A DNA stretch of 64,000 nt from positions 4,650,001 to 4,714,000 of the forward strand of contig CP093399.1 in assembly GCA_029027825.1 (NCBI GenBank). Reading direction: 5' to 3'. The first letter of the stretch is position 1. Each line of letters starts with the position of its first letter. This DNA is from Rs1 sp029027825. Lineage in GTDB: Bacteria > Pseudomonadota > Gammaproteobacteria > Pseudomonadales > Balneatricaceae. Below the pieces are notes generated by a model, which saw only the letters and a list, made by a program, of their open reading frames with translations, made no database searches and had not been told where the DNA came from. Made by a program: the position numbers and the translations under genes. Of this stretch, positions 35,580 to 44,731 are shown one piece after another.

Positions 35580-36446
35580 TTATGGGCTAAAACCGTATAG
35601 TTTGGCGGGGTTGTCGACAAATATTTGTCGCAGTACTTGGTTGTTGGGTATCCAGCTGCAAACTGTGTCTAAAAGCTGACCATCATCGGGAGTCTCCGTG
35701 GCTGGTTTGGAGACGTGCGGCCAGTTTGACCCCCAGATAATGCGCTGTGGCGCGTGCGCTATTAAAGCTTTAGCGACTTTAGCCAAATCGGTATAGTCAG
35801 GATAGCCAGATTTTGACGTTTCATAGCAGCCAGCCAGTTTGAAATAACAATTACCTCGGTCGATTAACTTTAAAAGAGTGCTGAATTCAGAGCTGTCGAC
35901 ACTGATTGGCCGCATGAATTTTGCATGGTGATCTAAGACATAGTCCCCTTGGATTTTTTGCAGTAGTGCGCTGTGCTGATTGATTTGGTTGCCATCAAAT
36001 TGCACGATGCAGCTCCAATTGAACGGTTGCACTAGTGAGTTGACAGCCAGTAAATCATGCAGGCGCGTGGCGCCACCGAGTTCCATTATTCGGGCGGCGC
36101 GAACGCCTTGTCGATGATATTCTTCAAGAGTGCTCTCGGGAGTGTCGGGTCTAATGCAGGCAACGCCGCGACTGGAGTCGCCAAAGTGGTGTAGGGCGTT
36201 TAGCAGGCAGCTATTGTCCTGTTGATGAGCGTTTGCTTGTACTATTACCAATCGCTCTAAGCCGAGCCACGCTTGTACTTGGCGATATTTATTAAGCCCT
36301 GCGAAATCACTCGGCGATTGAGGGCCGCCAGCTTGTGTCGGATAGTCGCGAGCATAAATGTGCATATGGCTATCGATGCTGCCCTTAGGCAGCTGAGTGT
36401 TAGGTGCGGTGCCAGTTATTTTGCGTAGTGGAGTCAGCTGTTTCAC
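35580..36446 (-). CDS. gli: Amidohydrolase-family lactone isomerase (galactarolactone isomerase, GLI-like)
   Basis: The 288-residue TIM-barrel protein belongs to the COG3618 amidohydrolase group. GSIDSHMHIYARDYP near residue 22 has the HxH pair, FDGNQIN and YVLDHHAKFMRP hold further ligands, and IIWGSNWPHVSKP near the end carries the conserved Asn/Trp-Pro-His instead of the metal Asp. This matches D-galactarolactone isomerase, which converts galactaro-1,4-lactone for the cycloisomerase. The GTG start overlaps the gci stop by four bases (GTGA), so they are coupled. A 2-pyrone-4,6-dicarboxylate lactonase relative is a less likely alternative. Confidence 0.82.
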   Translation of the reverse strand: MKQLTPLRKITGTAPNTQLPKGSIDSHMHIYARDYPTQAGGPQSPSDFAGLNKYRQVQAWLGLERLVIVQANAHQQDNSCLLNALHHFGDSSRGVACIRPDTPESTLEEYHRQGVRAARIMELGGATRLHDLLAVNSLVQPFNWSCIVQFDGNQINQHSALLQKIQGDYVLDHHAKFMRPISVDSSEFSTLLKLIDRGNCYFKLAGCYETSKSGYPDYTDLAKVAKALIAHAPQRIIWGSNWPHVSKPATETPDDGQLLDTVCSWIPNNQVLRQIFVDNPAKLYGFSP

Positions 36447-37573
36447 ACGGGTGCAAATTCTTGGAGCTTATCGCGAATAACTTTTATCCCCAGCCCCGGG
36501 CCATCCGGGACTTGGATAATGCCCTGATGATGTTGGATAGGCTCTTCTACAATGGCATTGCGGAAGGGGTTGTGAGTTTGATCGAACTCGAAATACACCG
36601 ATCTTGCCTCGTGGGCATTAGGTGCTGGGGGGAGGATTGCGTGAATATGCAGGCCCGCAGCCATGGCGATGTTGGTCCCCCAGACGTGTGGTACTAAGCG
36701 CACATGATGTATTTCGGCGAGGGTAATTATTTTTCTCGCTTCAGTTAAGCCGCCCACTCCACAAACATCAGGTTGAATAATGTCTACCGTCTGTTGTTTG
36801 AGAGCTTCGTTGATGCCCCAGCGGCTGTGCCAAGTTTCCCCTCCGGCAACGGGAATCGGTTGGCGATTACGCATTTCTCGATAGCAGTTTAATGCCTCGG
36901 GAATCACCGGTTCTTCAAACCAATCGATATCGTATTGGGCCGCTAATTGCCCCACTTTAATGGCATCTGGTAAGTCATAACCGTGGTTGGCATCAATCAT
37001 TAAGCTAATTTTTTTACCGATCGCTTGGCGTACCGCCGCGATAGCAGCGATGTCTAAATCGATGCCAAAACCTATTTTTATCTTCAGAGCCTTAAATCCC
37101 TGCGCCACGTAGCCCGTTGTCTCTGCCACTAAAGAGGCGATTCGGTCCTGCCCCACTAAGCGAAAGCCACCGGTAGCGTAAGCGGGGATCTGCTTGCGAT
37201 AAGCGCCACCGAGTAATTGATAAATAGGTTGGTTGTAATATTTCCCTGATAAGTCCCACAGGGCAATATCAATGCCGCTAATCGCGGTCAGAGTAGCGCC
37301 GCGCTGCCCCTGATCGCGAAATTGACTGTACAGCTCGTTCCAAATAGGTTCAATATTTAAGGCCGGTTTACCGATGAGTAGCACAGTCATCATCTTGACG
37401 ATGGCGACGTTAATATCGGCGGGTCCCAAGCACTCGCCCCAGCCGACTAAACCGTTGTCGCAGACAATTTCAACCAACATGTGACGCCTGTTGTAGAAGG
37501 TGGAAAACGCTGACTGGAAAGGTTGTTCTAAGTCGTGGTGCAGTATGTGAGTGTGGACCGCCGAGATAATCAT
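36443..37573 (-). CDS. gci: D-galactarolactone cycloisomerase, enolase superfamily
   Basis: The 376-residue enzyme has an N-terminal capping domain and C-terminal barrel. FKALKIKIGFG (about 165-175) carries the KxK base, LMIDANHGYD the first metal Asp, WFEEPV and PVAGGETW the next two metal ligands, and VPHVWGTN the catalytic His. The length equals that of Agrobacterium Gci. It opens galactarolactone to 3-deoxy-2-keto-hexarate. Neighbours gli, kdgD and udh support this over other mandelate-racemase-like activities. It follows kdgD by 51 bp. Confidence 0.88.
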   Translation of the reverse strand: MIISAVHTHILHHDLEQPFQSAFSTFYNRRHMLVEIVCDNGLVGWGECLGPADINVAIVKMMTVLLIGKPALNIEPIWNELYSQFRDQGQRGATLTAISGIDIALWDLSGKYYNQPIYQLLGGAYRKQIPAYATGGFRLVGQDRIASLVAETTGYVAQGFKALKIKIGFGIDLDIAAIAAVRQAIGKKISLMIDANHGYDLPDAIKVGQLAAQYDIDWFEEPVIPEALNCYREMRNRQPIPVAGGETWHSRWGINEALKQQTVDIIQPDVCGVGGLTEARKIITLAEIHHVRLVPHVWGTNIAMAAGLHIHAILPPAPNAHEARSVYFEFDQTHNPFRNAIVEEPIQHHQGIIQVPDGPGLGIKVIRDKLQEFAPV

Positions 37574-37624
37574 GTATATACCCTCAAATAAAAATGTCTG
37601 GCTTAAACTACCCGTTATTAACGG

Positions 37625-38530
37625 TTAGCGATAATTTTTAACCACGCTCGCCAGCATTGATTGCTCTTCGTCGGTTAAATCAGTAAGCGGGGTGCGTACT
37701 GGCCCCGGATCGCGCCCGACCGCGCGCAGTCCTGCTTTAACGATAGACACCGGATAGCCATTGCCGCGATCTCTGATTTTGGCAAAAGGATAGAAAAAAT
37801 CGACCAATACTTTGTTCATAAAGGCTTTGTCCTTGTTGCGCATCGCCTGGAAAAAACTCAGCGCCATTTCTGGTACGAAGTTAAACACTGCTGAGGAGTA
37901 AGTGGTCACTCCCATCGCATCGTAAGCTTCGGCGAACATTTCGTGGGTGGGCATGCCTCCGATAAAGACCAGCCTATCTCCGAGTAAAGCACAAATCTCT
38001 CGTACTTTATTGATGTCGCCGGTGCCGTCTTTAAAGCCAATTAAATTGGGGCAGGCATCCGCTAGGCGCTGCACTGTGGTGGCGTTGACCACGGAGTTGG
38101 CGCGATTGTAAATAATCACTCCCATCGAGACGCTATCGCAGACGCTTTTAATGTGGTTGAACAGTCCCTCTTGGGTGGCGCCAATCAAATAGTGTGGTAG
38201 TAACAGTAGGCCGTCGGCTCCTTTTTCTTGGGTCGCTTTGGCGATGTCGATTGCCATTCTAGTACCGTAGCCGCACCCGGAGAGAATCGGGATTTCTCCG
38301 GCGACTTCTTTGGCAGCGGCAACAATTTCAGGGATTTCTCGAGGTGTTAACGAAAATAGTTCGCCGGTGCCACCTGCGGCAAATAAACCGGCGGCATCGT
38401 ACTGTGTCTGCCAAGAGATGTGGTCTTGGTAGGCTTTCTTGTCAAAATCCAAAGTACTCTTGTCAAAGTGGGTGACCGGGAAAGATAAAAGACCTGAGCT
38501 GATTTTTTGCTTAAGTTCTAAATAATGCAT
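37625..38530 (-). CDS. kdgD: 5-dehydro-4-deoxyglucarate dehydratase
   Basis: The 301-residue class I aldolase-fold enzyme belongs to the DHDPS/NAL family. SSGLLSFPVTHFD near the N-terminus, AAGGTGELFSLT, VIIYNRANSVV with the catalytic Tyr, and GFKDGTGD with the Schiff-base Lys (about residue 180) fit KdgD. It dehydrates and decarboxylates 5-keto-4-deoxy-glucarate to 2,5-dioxopentanoate. The internal ATG at 38530 is preferred because GGAAAC precedes it and related proteins start here; a longer start at 38542 is possible. It leads the kdgD-gci-gli operon, under the palindrome at 38613. Confidence 0.92.
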   Translation of the reverse strand: MHYLELKQKISSGLLSFPVTHFDKSTLDFDKKAYQDHISWQTQYDAAGLFAAGGTGELFSLTPREIPEIVAAAKEVAGEIPILSGCGYGTRMAIDIAKATQEKGADGLLLLPHYLIGATQEGLFNHIKSVCDSVSMGVIIYNRANSVVNATTVQRLADACPNLIGFKDGTGDINKVREICALLGDRLVFIGGMPTHEMFAEAYDAMGVTTYSSAVFNFVPEMALSFFQAMRNKDKAFMNKVLVDFFYPFAKIRDRGNGYPVSIVKAGLRAVGRDPGPVRTPLTDLTDEEQSMLASVVKNYR

Positions 38531-38612
38531 GCAAGTTTCCATAACAATGAGAGGTGAATTAAAGTGTTAATACCAATAATGCTATAGTTATATTATGTAT
38601 CTAGAAAAATGT

Positions 38613-38625
38613 CAAATGACATATG
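38613..38625. promoter_or_regulatory. Candidate operator of the FadR-type regulator, upstream of kdgD
   Basis: CAAATGACATATG with flanking ATG is nearly the same as CATATGACATATG upstream of the TRAP operon at 39453. Both sites share the 12-mer ATGACATATGAT. The pair flanks the FadR-type regulator gene and lies in front of its presumed target operons. Confidence 0.65.
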
Positions 38626-38635
38626 ATGACTTGTT

Positions 38636-39382
38636 TTATTTAGCGGTCATTTTCTTTCTTTGGATTAATCTTGCCAGTGCTTTGTAGCGCTTAGCGCCTC
38701 CGCTGAGGTGAGTTTTCATGGCTTTTCGTGCCCGTTCCGGGTCTCTTTCAGCAATCGCTTCAACTATTTCTTTGTGCTCATCATCGAGTCGTAGGTCAAT
38801 GTCGGTAATCGGTTCAATGCCGACTTCGTCTAGTAGTCGCGCCCTGGGGATTACCTTGCTGCCCAATAAAGTGAGGAAATCGACAAAGTGTTGATTATTG
38901 GTGGCTTTAGCAATCGCGACATGGAACTTAAAATCTTCTTCTTCAGTGTGTTGGTTGGTATCCTTTTTGTCCTTGAAGGCGTAGTAACAATCGAATATTT
39001 CCGCCTCTTGCGCGGGTGAACAACGAATTGCTGCCAGGCCCGCAGCTTCTATTTCTACTGCCGCTCGTAGCTCTAGAGCTTCGATAGTGTCGGAGATTGT
39101 ATGTGAATTCTGCAGGAGTAAATTTAGTTTTTGGGTGCTTCTTTGTGGCTGGGTGACAAATACACCGACGCCGTGTTTAGATTCTAATAGCCCCGCGGCT
39201 TTGAGGCTGGCAATGGCCTCGCGTATCACTGTCCGACTGACGCCGTACTGAGGGATTAGCTGTTGCTCGGTAGGGAGTTTGTCGCCGACTTTTAAACTGC
39301 CTGAATCTATTTGAGATTTTAATAGGCCGATAACCTTTTGGGTGAGGTTTTCTCTAGGCTTTTTGTTGCTCTTGTCGCTCAT
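38636..39382 (-). CDS. GntR-family transcriptional regulator, FadR subgroup
   Basis: The 248-residue protein has the GntR winged helix (KLPTEQQLIPQYGVSRTVIREAIASLKAAGLLESKHGVGVFV, shown here in parts: residues about 40-80) and a helical FCD effector domain with EEEDFKFHVAIAKATNN and ERARKAMKTHLSGGAKRYK, which holds the metal-binding His residues. FadR-type regulators of sugar-acid genes release DNA on binding the acid or a lactone intermediate. It lies between the two operons it probably controls and next to two copies of a CATATGACATATG-type palindrome. Confidence 0.9.
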   Translation of the reverse strand: MSDKSNKKPRENLTQKVIGLLKSQIDSGSLKVGDKLPTEQQLIPQYGVSRTVIREAIASLKAAGLLESKHGVGVFVTQPQRSTQKLNLLLQNSHTISDTIEALELRAAVEIEAAGLAAIRCSPAQEAEIFDCYYAFKDKKDTNQHTEEEDFKFHVAIAKATNNQHFVDFLTLLGSKVIPRARLLDEVGIEPITDIDLRLDDEHKEIVEAIAERDPERARKAMKTHLSGGAKRYKALARLIQRKKMTAK

Positions 39383-39452
39383 TTATTGGTTCCGAAATTG
39401 TCTGTATTCAACAAAATAAAAATAATTGAGATAATATGACTTAGGTATTGAC

Positions 39453-39465
39453 CATATGACATATG
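39453..39465. promoter_or_regulatory. Candidate operator upstream of the TRAP-transporter operon
   Basis: CATATGACATATG is a 6-1-6 palindrome between the regulator gene and dctP, 76 bp before the dctP start. It is the better match of the two sites sharing ATGACATATGAT. Confidence 0.7.
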
Positions 39466-39541
39466 ATGTGTAATCCTATTTGTCTTCCGTTCACTACTTT
39501 ACGTAGTCGGATTACACAAAGCAACTCGAGGAGAGATAAAA

Positions 39542-40537
39542 ATGATAAAAGCACTATCGAAGAAAGTTGTTGCAACCGCAGTTCTTGCTGCTAGCGTTGC
39601 ATTAGTGAGCGCCCAAGCTTCTGCTGGGGACTGGAAAGGTTGGAATATCCACGTTAAAGATTACCCGGTCTCTATCGGCATGGAAAAATTTATTGAATTG
39701 GCCGCTGAGAAAACTGATGGTCGTGTCGGGGGCAAAGTTTATCACGGCGGAGTGTTAGGTAGTCAGTCCGATGCTATTTCGCAAATGCAGCTAGGTGGTG
39801 TGGATTTTGCTGAATTCAATTTAGGGCCGCTGGGTATCGCTGTTCCAGAAGTGAACGTGGTATCGCTGCCTTTTATCTTTAAGGATATGGATCACATGCA
39901 TCGGGTAATGGATGGTGCTGTGGGTGAAAAGTTAAGTGCTGCTATGGCGAAAGCAGGTATTATCGCGCTATCTTGGTACGATTCAGGAGCCCGTTCATTC
40001 TATAACAACAGTGGCGTAGTGATTAAAACCCCCGCCGATGTCAAAGGTCTGAAATTTAGGGTTATGAATAATGAGCTATTCGTTGGTATGGTCGAGGCAC
40101 TAGGTGGTAATGCCACACCAATGGCGTTTTCCGAAGTTTATCAATCGCTGAAAACTGGGGTGGTCGATGGGGCTGAAAACAACTGGCCTTCATACGAGTC
40201 AACCAACCACTATGACGTAGCCGGTAATTACTCTGGGACCCAGCACTTGATTTTGCCTGAGTGTTTGTGTGTCAGTATCCGCGCTTGGGATGCCTTGTCT
40301 AGCGAAGATAAGAAGAGTGTCAAGGAAGCGGCGGTAGAGTCGGCAAAGCTGCAACGTGTGTTATGGGCTGAGCGCTCAGCGCAATCAAAAGCGAAAGTGC
40401 TAAAAGCGGGAGTTAAGTATAATGAAATTAAAGATAAGTCTGAATTTCAAGCTGCAATGACTCCTGTCTATGCCATGGCAGTGAAGAAAAACCCAGCGCT
40501 CAAAGAGCTTATCGCCGCTATTAAAGCCGTCGACTAG
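39542..40537 (+). CDS. dctP: TRAP transporter substrate-binding protein (uronate type)
   Basis: The 331-residue periplasmic protein has a signal peptide cut near SAQASAG and the DctP fold. GRVGGKVYHGGVLGSQSDAISQMQLGGVDF (split over about 62-91), GLKFRVMNNELFVGMVEALGGNATPM with the substrate-binding Arg, and YQSLKTGVVDGAENNWP are family landmarks. A hexuronate ligand is inferred from the flanking uronate genes. A strong GGAGAG site precedes the ATG. A hairpin follows the gene before the two membrane subunits, which fits higher expression of the binding protein. Confidence 0.93.
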   Translation: MIKALSKKVVATAVLAASVALVSAQASAGDWKGWNIHVKDYPVSIGMEKFIELAAEKTDGRVGGKVYHGGVLGSQSDAISQMQLGGVDFAEFNLGPLGIAVPEVNVVSLPFIFKDMDHMHRVMDGAVGEKLSAAMAKAGIIALSWYDSGARSFYNNSGVVIKTPADVKGLKFRVMNNELFVGMVEALGGNATPMAFSEVYQSLKTGVVDGAENNWPSYESTNHYDVAGNYSGTQHLILPECLCVSIRAWDALSSEDKKSVKEAAVESAKLQRVLWAERSAQSKAKVLKAGVKYNEIKDKSEFQAAMTPVYAMAVKKNPALKELIAAIKAVD

Positions 40538-40547
40538 TCGCTGTGTT

Positions 40548-40571
40548 ATACCATCTTGCAAAGGGTGGTAT
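40548..40571 (+). terminator. Hairpin between dctP and dctQ
   Basis: ATACCATCTT and AAGGGTGGTAT form a mismatched stem around a short loop, followed by an AT-rich stretch ATTATTTAAA. It may be an attenuator limiting downstream expression. The remaining 250 bp before dctQ show no gene. Confidence 0.5.
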
Positions 40572-40826
40572 ATTATTTAAAATTCAACCTTAGAAGCCAC
40601 AAATTGGCCTGTCCGGTCGCTATCTATAAGCGCTGGACGGGTGGCTGGATCAAAAACCCAATCAAGCCAAGCACTAGCACTAGTTCAAGCTCAAGCTTGT
40701 AGCTGTGCTGCGCAATATTTGGGAGTAGTTACTGAAAGAGCTCAGCAGACGTTACGAACGCAGTAGTTATGCTGTGTCAATTTTCAGCTTTGCAGCTGCA
40801 TATAATGATAATAAAATGAGTTAGCT

Positions 40827-41390
40827 ATGGATCGTAAAATTAGTTTACACCCTTATTTAGATCGATGTTTGGATGCTCTGGCGGCCATTTGTACCGGATT
40901 GTCGGCGCTGTCGATGATCGTGCTAGTGTCCACTTTTGGCTGGCTAGTTTACGGTCGATATGTGCTCAATGATACGCCGACTTGGGTAGAGCAATTGGCG
41001 CTATTGATGATGATTACTATTTCATTTATGTCCTCGGCAACCGGAGTGCGTGAGCGGACACACTTGGCCGTCGATATTGTACCGATGCTCTGTGGTGCTA
41101 AAAGCCAAATAGTATTGAGAATGCTCTGTGATTTTATTTTGATGATATTTGGCGTTCTTATGGCCGTCAAGTCGAATGAGTTAATGCAATTTTCCTGGTA
41201 CAAAGAAATTCCCTTGTTAGCTATCCCCGAGGGAATACGTTATATCCCGGTACTGATTAGCGGTGTCTTAGTCGCGCTTTTTTCTGCGGCTAGCTTGCTA
41301 GGTGGTGCGATTTCACTTTTTTCAGATTCAGATTCAGATCCTGTATTGAATCCCGATGTGTCTGGTCTCAAAAATAAGGCTGAGGAATAG
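40827..41390 (+). CDS. dctQ: TRAP transporter small permease (DctQ type)
   Basis: The 187-residue protein has four membrane helices in the DctQ arrangement (about 17-42, 55-75, 90-115, 130-155). GRYVLNDTPTWVEQLALLMMI near residues 48-68 is the typical DctQ segment with WxEE-like Trp-Val-Glu. It binds the large DctM subunit. The stop lies four bases before the dctM start. Confidence 0.9.
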   Translation: MDRKISLHPYLDRCLDALAAICTGLSALSMIVLVSTFGWLVYGRYVLNDTPTWVEQLALLMMITISFMSSATGVRERTHLAVDIVPMLCGAKSQIVLRMLCDFILMIFGVLMAVKSNELMQFSWYKEIPLLAIPEGIRYIPVLISGVLVALFSAASLLGGAISLFSDSDSDPVLNPDVSGLKNKAEE

Positions 41391-41394
41391 TTGT

Positions 41395-42678
41395 ATGGGT
41401 TGGTTTATTCTATTGGGCTGCTTCGCCTTATTATTAATTATTGGTATGCCAGTTGCCTACGCGTTAGGTATTGCAGCACTCTCTTCGTTTGTCTATGAAG
41501 GTTTGCCGCTGTTGATCGGCTTTCAGCGAATTGTGTCCGGAGTCTCGGTTTTTTCACTGTTGGCAATTCCGTTTTTTATCTTTGCCGGTGAGTTAATGCT
41601 CCACGGCGGCATCGCGTCCAGATTAGTCAGTTTAGCCTCATCAGCTGTAGGTTGGGCCAAAGGTGGGCTAGGTCAAGTCAATGTATTATCAAGCATGTTA
41701 TTTGGTGGCATCTCCGGATCAGCAGTCGCCGATGTATCGGCCTTAGGCTCACTATTAATACCGGTGATGAAAGAAAAAGGTTACATCGCAGAATACGCGG
41801 TAAATGTCACTGTTACTTCATCGGTAGCAGGTATTATGATTCCGCCGAGCCACAATATGATTTTGTTTGTGGTGGCAGCCGGTGGCGGAATTTCTGTTTC
41901 CAGTTTGTTTATGGCGGGGCTTATTCCCGGAATATTGATGTGCTTGTGTCTGGGTGCTGCCGCTAGATGGGTGGCGATTCGAAATAATTATCCGACCGAA
42001 AAATTTCCCGGTTGGAGCGTAGTTTTGTACGCAGCTATCACCGCTTTTCCCGGCCTGTTTACCGCGGTAATTATCGTAGGTGGAGCGCTTTCAGGGGTCT
42101 TTACGGTGACGGAATCAGGGGCTATTGGCTGTATTTATGCAATAGTAGTTTGTGTTTTTGTGTACCGTTCGCTCACGTTGGCGAGTTTTATTGTCGCCGT
42201 GAAAAATGCGGTGCGAACCACCGGCATGGTGATGATTTTGGTTGGCTGTGCCTCGGCTTTCGGCTATATGCTGGTGCTGTACGACGTGCCTTCTGAGCTG
42301 ACTAAACTGCTCTACATGATTTCAGACAACCCGATCATTATCTTGCTGATGATGAACTTAATGTTGCTGGTGCTAGGCATGATTATGGATATGGGCGCAC
42401 TGATTTTGATCTGCACTCCGATATTTTTGCCGGTGGCGGTGGGTTTAGGCATGGACCCAATCCAGTTTGGTGTGATGCTAATGATGAACTTAGGTTTGGG
42501 GCTATGTACCCCGCCGGTCGGCTCTTGTCTGTTCGTCGGTTGTGCGATTGGCAACGTGCCAATTCAGCGTGCGGTCCGTACTATTTGGCCGTTTTATCTG
42601 GCGATATTGCTGACCTTGATGTTGATTACTTTTGTGCCTTCAATGTCGTTATTTTTGCCTAACTTGCTGGACGTATGA
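41395..42678 (+). CDS. dctM: TRAP transporter large permease (DctM type)
   Basis: The 427-residue protein has about twelve membrane helices. FFIFAGELMLHGGIASRLV, LFGGISGSAVADVSALGS and IMIPPSHNMILF are classic DctM motifs; the second half has MDMGALILICTPIFLPVA and GLGLCTPPVGSCLFVG. It is the Na+-driven membrane channel of the uronate importer. The ATG at 41395 follows GAGGAATAGTTGT; an upstream GTG inside dctQ is not needed. A palindromic hairpin follows the gene. Confidence 0.94.
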   Translation: MGWFILLGCFALLLIIGMPVAYALGIAALSSFVYEGLPLLIGFQRIVSGVSVFSLLAIPFFIFAGELMLHGGIASRLVSLASSAVGWAKGGLGQVNVLSSMLFGGISGSAVADVSALGSLLIPVMKEKGYIAEYAVNVTVTSSVAGIMIPPSHNMILFVVAAGGGISVSSLFMAGLIPGILMCLCLGAAARWVAIRNNYPTEKFPGWSVVLYAAITAFPGLFTAVIIVGGALSGVFTVTESGAIGCIYAIVVCVFVYRSLTLASFIVAVKNAVRTTGMVMILVGCASAFGYMLVLYDVPSELTKLLYMISDNPIIILLMMNLMLLVLGMIMDMGALILICTPIFLPVAVGLGMDPIQFGVMLMMNLGLGLCTPPVGSCLFVGCAIGNVPIQRAVRTIWPFYLAILLTLMLITFVPSMSLFLPNLLDV

Positions 42679-42692
42679 TTAGGCGTATAAAA

Positions 42693-42710
42693 AGCAAGCA
42701 ATTGCTTGCT
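42693..42710 (+). terminator. Palindromic hairpin after dctM
   Basis: AGCAAGCAATTGCTTGCT is a perfect palindrome that can form a 7-bp stem with loop AATT, 15 bp after the dctM stop. There is no clear T-run, so termination would be partial. Confidence 0.45.
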
Positions 42711-42802
42711 GTGTTGCGCTGTTGTTGGCGGGATATTTAATTCGATGTTGACCAGCTGCGTGCTTTGGCTGCTGGTAGCGTTTATGGTATTTAGGAGTTG
42801 AA

Positions 42803-43597
42803 ATGAAAAGAATATTGATCACCGGTGCTGCCGGTAATTTGGGGAAAGTAGTCAGAGTGAAATTGCAGGGCTGGGTAGAAGTGTTACGTCTCTCTGATAT
42901 TACCGAGCTTGAGCCGCAAAATGTTGCAGAGGAAAGCCAATGCTGTGATCTCGCTGATGCAGAGGCGGTGATGCGCTTAGTGGAAGGCTGTGACGGCATC
43001 ATCCACTTGGGCGGAGTATCGACAGAAAATAGTTTCGACAACATACTCAATGCAAACATTATCGGCACCTATAACTTATATGAAGCGGCGCGCAAACATG
43101 GCGTGCGCAGAATTTTGTTTGCCAGCTCGAATCATACCATTGGCTTTCATCAGCGCGAGACTATGCTCGATGCCGACTCAACGATGCGCCCAGATAGCTT
43201 GTACGGTGTATCAAAGTGTTATGGTGAAATGTTAGCCAGCCTCTATTACGATAAGTTTGCTATAGAAACAGCCAGAGTGCGAATTGGCTCATGTTTCGAT
43301 AAGCCATTAGACCGACGTATGTTGGCAACTTGGCTGAGTGCTGACGATTTCGTCTCGCTGATTAAGCGGGTCTTTGAATGTGACCGTTTAGGTTGTCCGG
43401 TTATTTATGGCGTATCGGCGAACAGCGAGCGCTGGTGGGATAACAGCAAAGTAAATTTCTTGGGATGGCAGCCTAAAGACAGTTCAGATGTTTTTAAAAC
43501 AGAGGCATATTTGCAGCCGCGCGCCAGCGATGCCAATGACCCGGCGGTGCGTTATCAAGGTGGTGGCTTTGCCGGTGCTGGGCACTTTGAAGATTAG
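42803..43597 (+). CDS. udh: Uronate dehydrogenase
   Basis: The 264-residue short-chain dehydrogenase has the NAD-binding loop TGAAGNLGK (residues 7-15), a GIIHLGGVS segment, the active-site Ser in FASSNHTIGF and the YGVSKCYGE motif with catalytic Tyr and Lys (about 134-142). Agrobacterium uronate dehydrogenase has the same length and the SSNHTIGF motif. It oxidises galacturonate or glucuronate to the aldaro-lactone, the first step of the pathway. It follows dctM by 125 bp on the same strand. Confidence 0.93.
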   Translation: MKRILITGAAGNLGKVVRVKLQGWVEVLRLSDITELEPQNVAEESQCCDLADAEAVMRLVEGCDGIIHLGGVSTENSFDNILNANIIGTYNLYEAARKHGVRRILFASSNHTIGFHQRETMLDADSTMRPDSLYGVSKCYGEMLASLYYDKFAIETARVRIGSCFDKPLDRRMLATWLSADDFVSLIKRVFECDRLGCPVIYGVSANSERWWDNSKVNFLGWQPKDSSDVFKTEAYLQPRASDANDPAVRYQGGGFAGAGHFED

Positions 43598-43691
43598 AAT
43601 TAAAGGAATAGTCAGCATTTAAGCGTATTCGGCCGCTGTGACAGTTTTTTATTAGCTAAAAAATCTAACCAGCGGCAATTTATTAATAGTG

Positions 43692-44594
43692 TTAATTGAG
43701 TCGGTCTGCCATGAGAGGATCGATCGCCAATTGCTCAAATATCCACTGCTCAAATACTTGGATCTTCTGCTGTTGTTCAAACTGCTTTGGGTAGGCTATA
43801 AAATAGCCGCGTAAGCTAGGCACTGCACCGCTAAAAATTTGTCGTAATTTTCCCTGTGCCAGCTCGTCTTTAATCATGATTGGATCGATCAGCGCAATGC
43901 CGGTGCCTGCGATACAAGCATCGAGAATCTGAGAAGTATTCTGAAAATCGAAAGAGACTACCGGATCATTGAAGCTCTGTTGCTGGGATTCGAACCACTC
44001 TTGCCACTCGCTCATGACGTTGGCATTAAACAGTAATGGCTGCGCTAACAAGTCAGTTACTTTGGTGATTTGCCGGTACATTTTCGGCTGACAGACTGCC
44101 GCTAGGCGCTCGCCGCACAGTCGCTTAGCGGTCATTCCCTGCCAGGGGCCGACGCCTCGACGAATCACCAAATCAAAGCTTTCCCGATTAAAGTCAGAGG
44201 CGCTAGTGCTAGTCTGGATTTTTAATTGCCAGTTAGGTTGTGATTTTCTAAAACTGGCCAGTTTTGGCAGTAGCCAGCGGGTGGCAAAAAATGGCACGAC
44301 CGACATTTTTATTTCCTGCACAGTGCAAGCTTGCTCTGTCAGCTCTCTACTAGCCTTTAGTAAGGTATCGATACCTAATTTTACCTGCGGATAGTAGCGC
44401 TGTCCCGCCGGGCTCAATATAACTTGACGGTCTAGTCGCACAAACAGTGCCACACAGAGGCGTTGCTCCAACTGTCTAATTTGGTGACTAACGGCAGAGG
44501 GGGAGACAAACAATTCTGCCGCAGCCAGAGAAAAGCTCTGCAGTCGAGCGGCGCTCTCGAAAGTGCGCAGACTATTTAATGAGGGGAGTGGCAT
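43692..44594 (-). CDS. LysR-family transcriptional regulator (GcvA-like)
   Basis: The 300-residue protein has the N-terminal winged helix (LPSLNSLRTFESAARLQSF then FVSPSAVSHQIRQLEQRLCV) and a C-terminal effector domain. The LNSLRTFE start and PFFATRWLLPKL segment place it in the GcvA/AmpR subgroup. The ATG at 44594 is preferred over a TTG at 44606 because GGA lies seven bases upstream and it matches the family start. It is divergent from the semialdehyde dehydrogenase gene 137 bp away, its probable target. Confidence 0.88.
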   Translation of the reverse strand: MPLPSLNSLRTFESAARLQSFSLAAAELFVSPSAVSHQIRQLEQRLCVALFVRLDRQVILSPAGQRYYPQVKLGIDTLLKASRELTEQACTVQEIKMSVVPFFATRWLLPKLASFRKSQPNWQLKIQTSTSASDFNRESFDLVIRRGVGPWQGMTAKRLCGERLAAVCQPKMYRQITKVTDLLAQPLLFNANVMSEWQEWFESQQQSFNDPVVSFDFQNTSQILDACIAGTGIALIDPIMIKDELAQGKLRQIFSGAVPSLRGYFIAYPKQFEQQQKIQVFEQWIFEQLAIDPLMADRLN

Positions 44595-44731
44595 ATCTTG
44601 ATCCAAGAGCTAAAGACTTTTCATTATACATGAGTAAACACTCAACTGCAGATTGAAAAGAACTCTTTTGTCGTGATCCTCAATACTGCTTACAATAAGC
44701 GCAATCATTATCCAGTAAAAGGAAACAGCAT

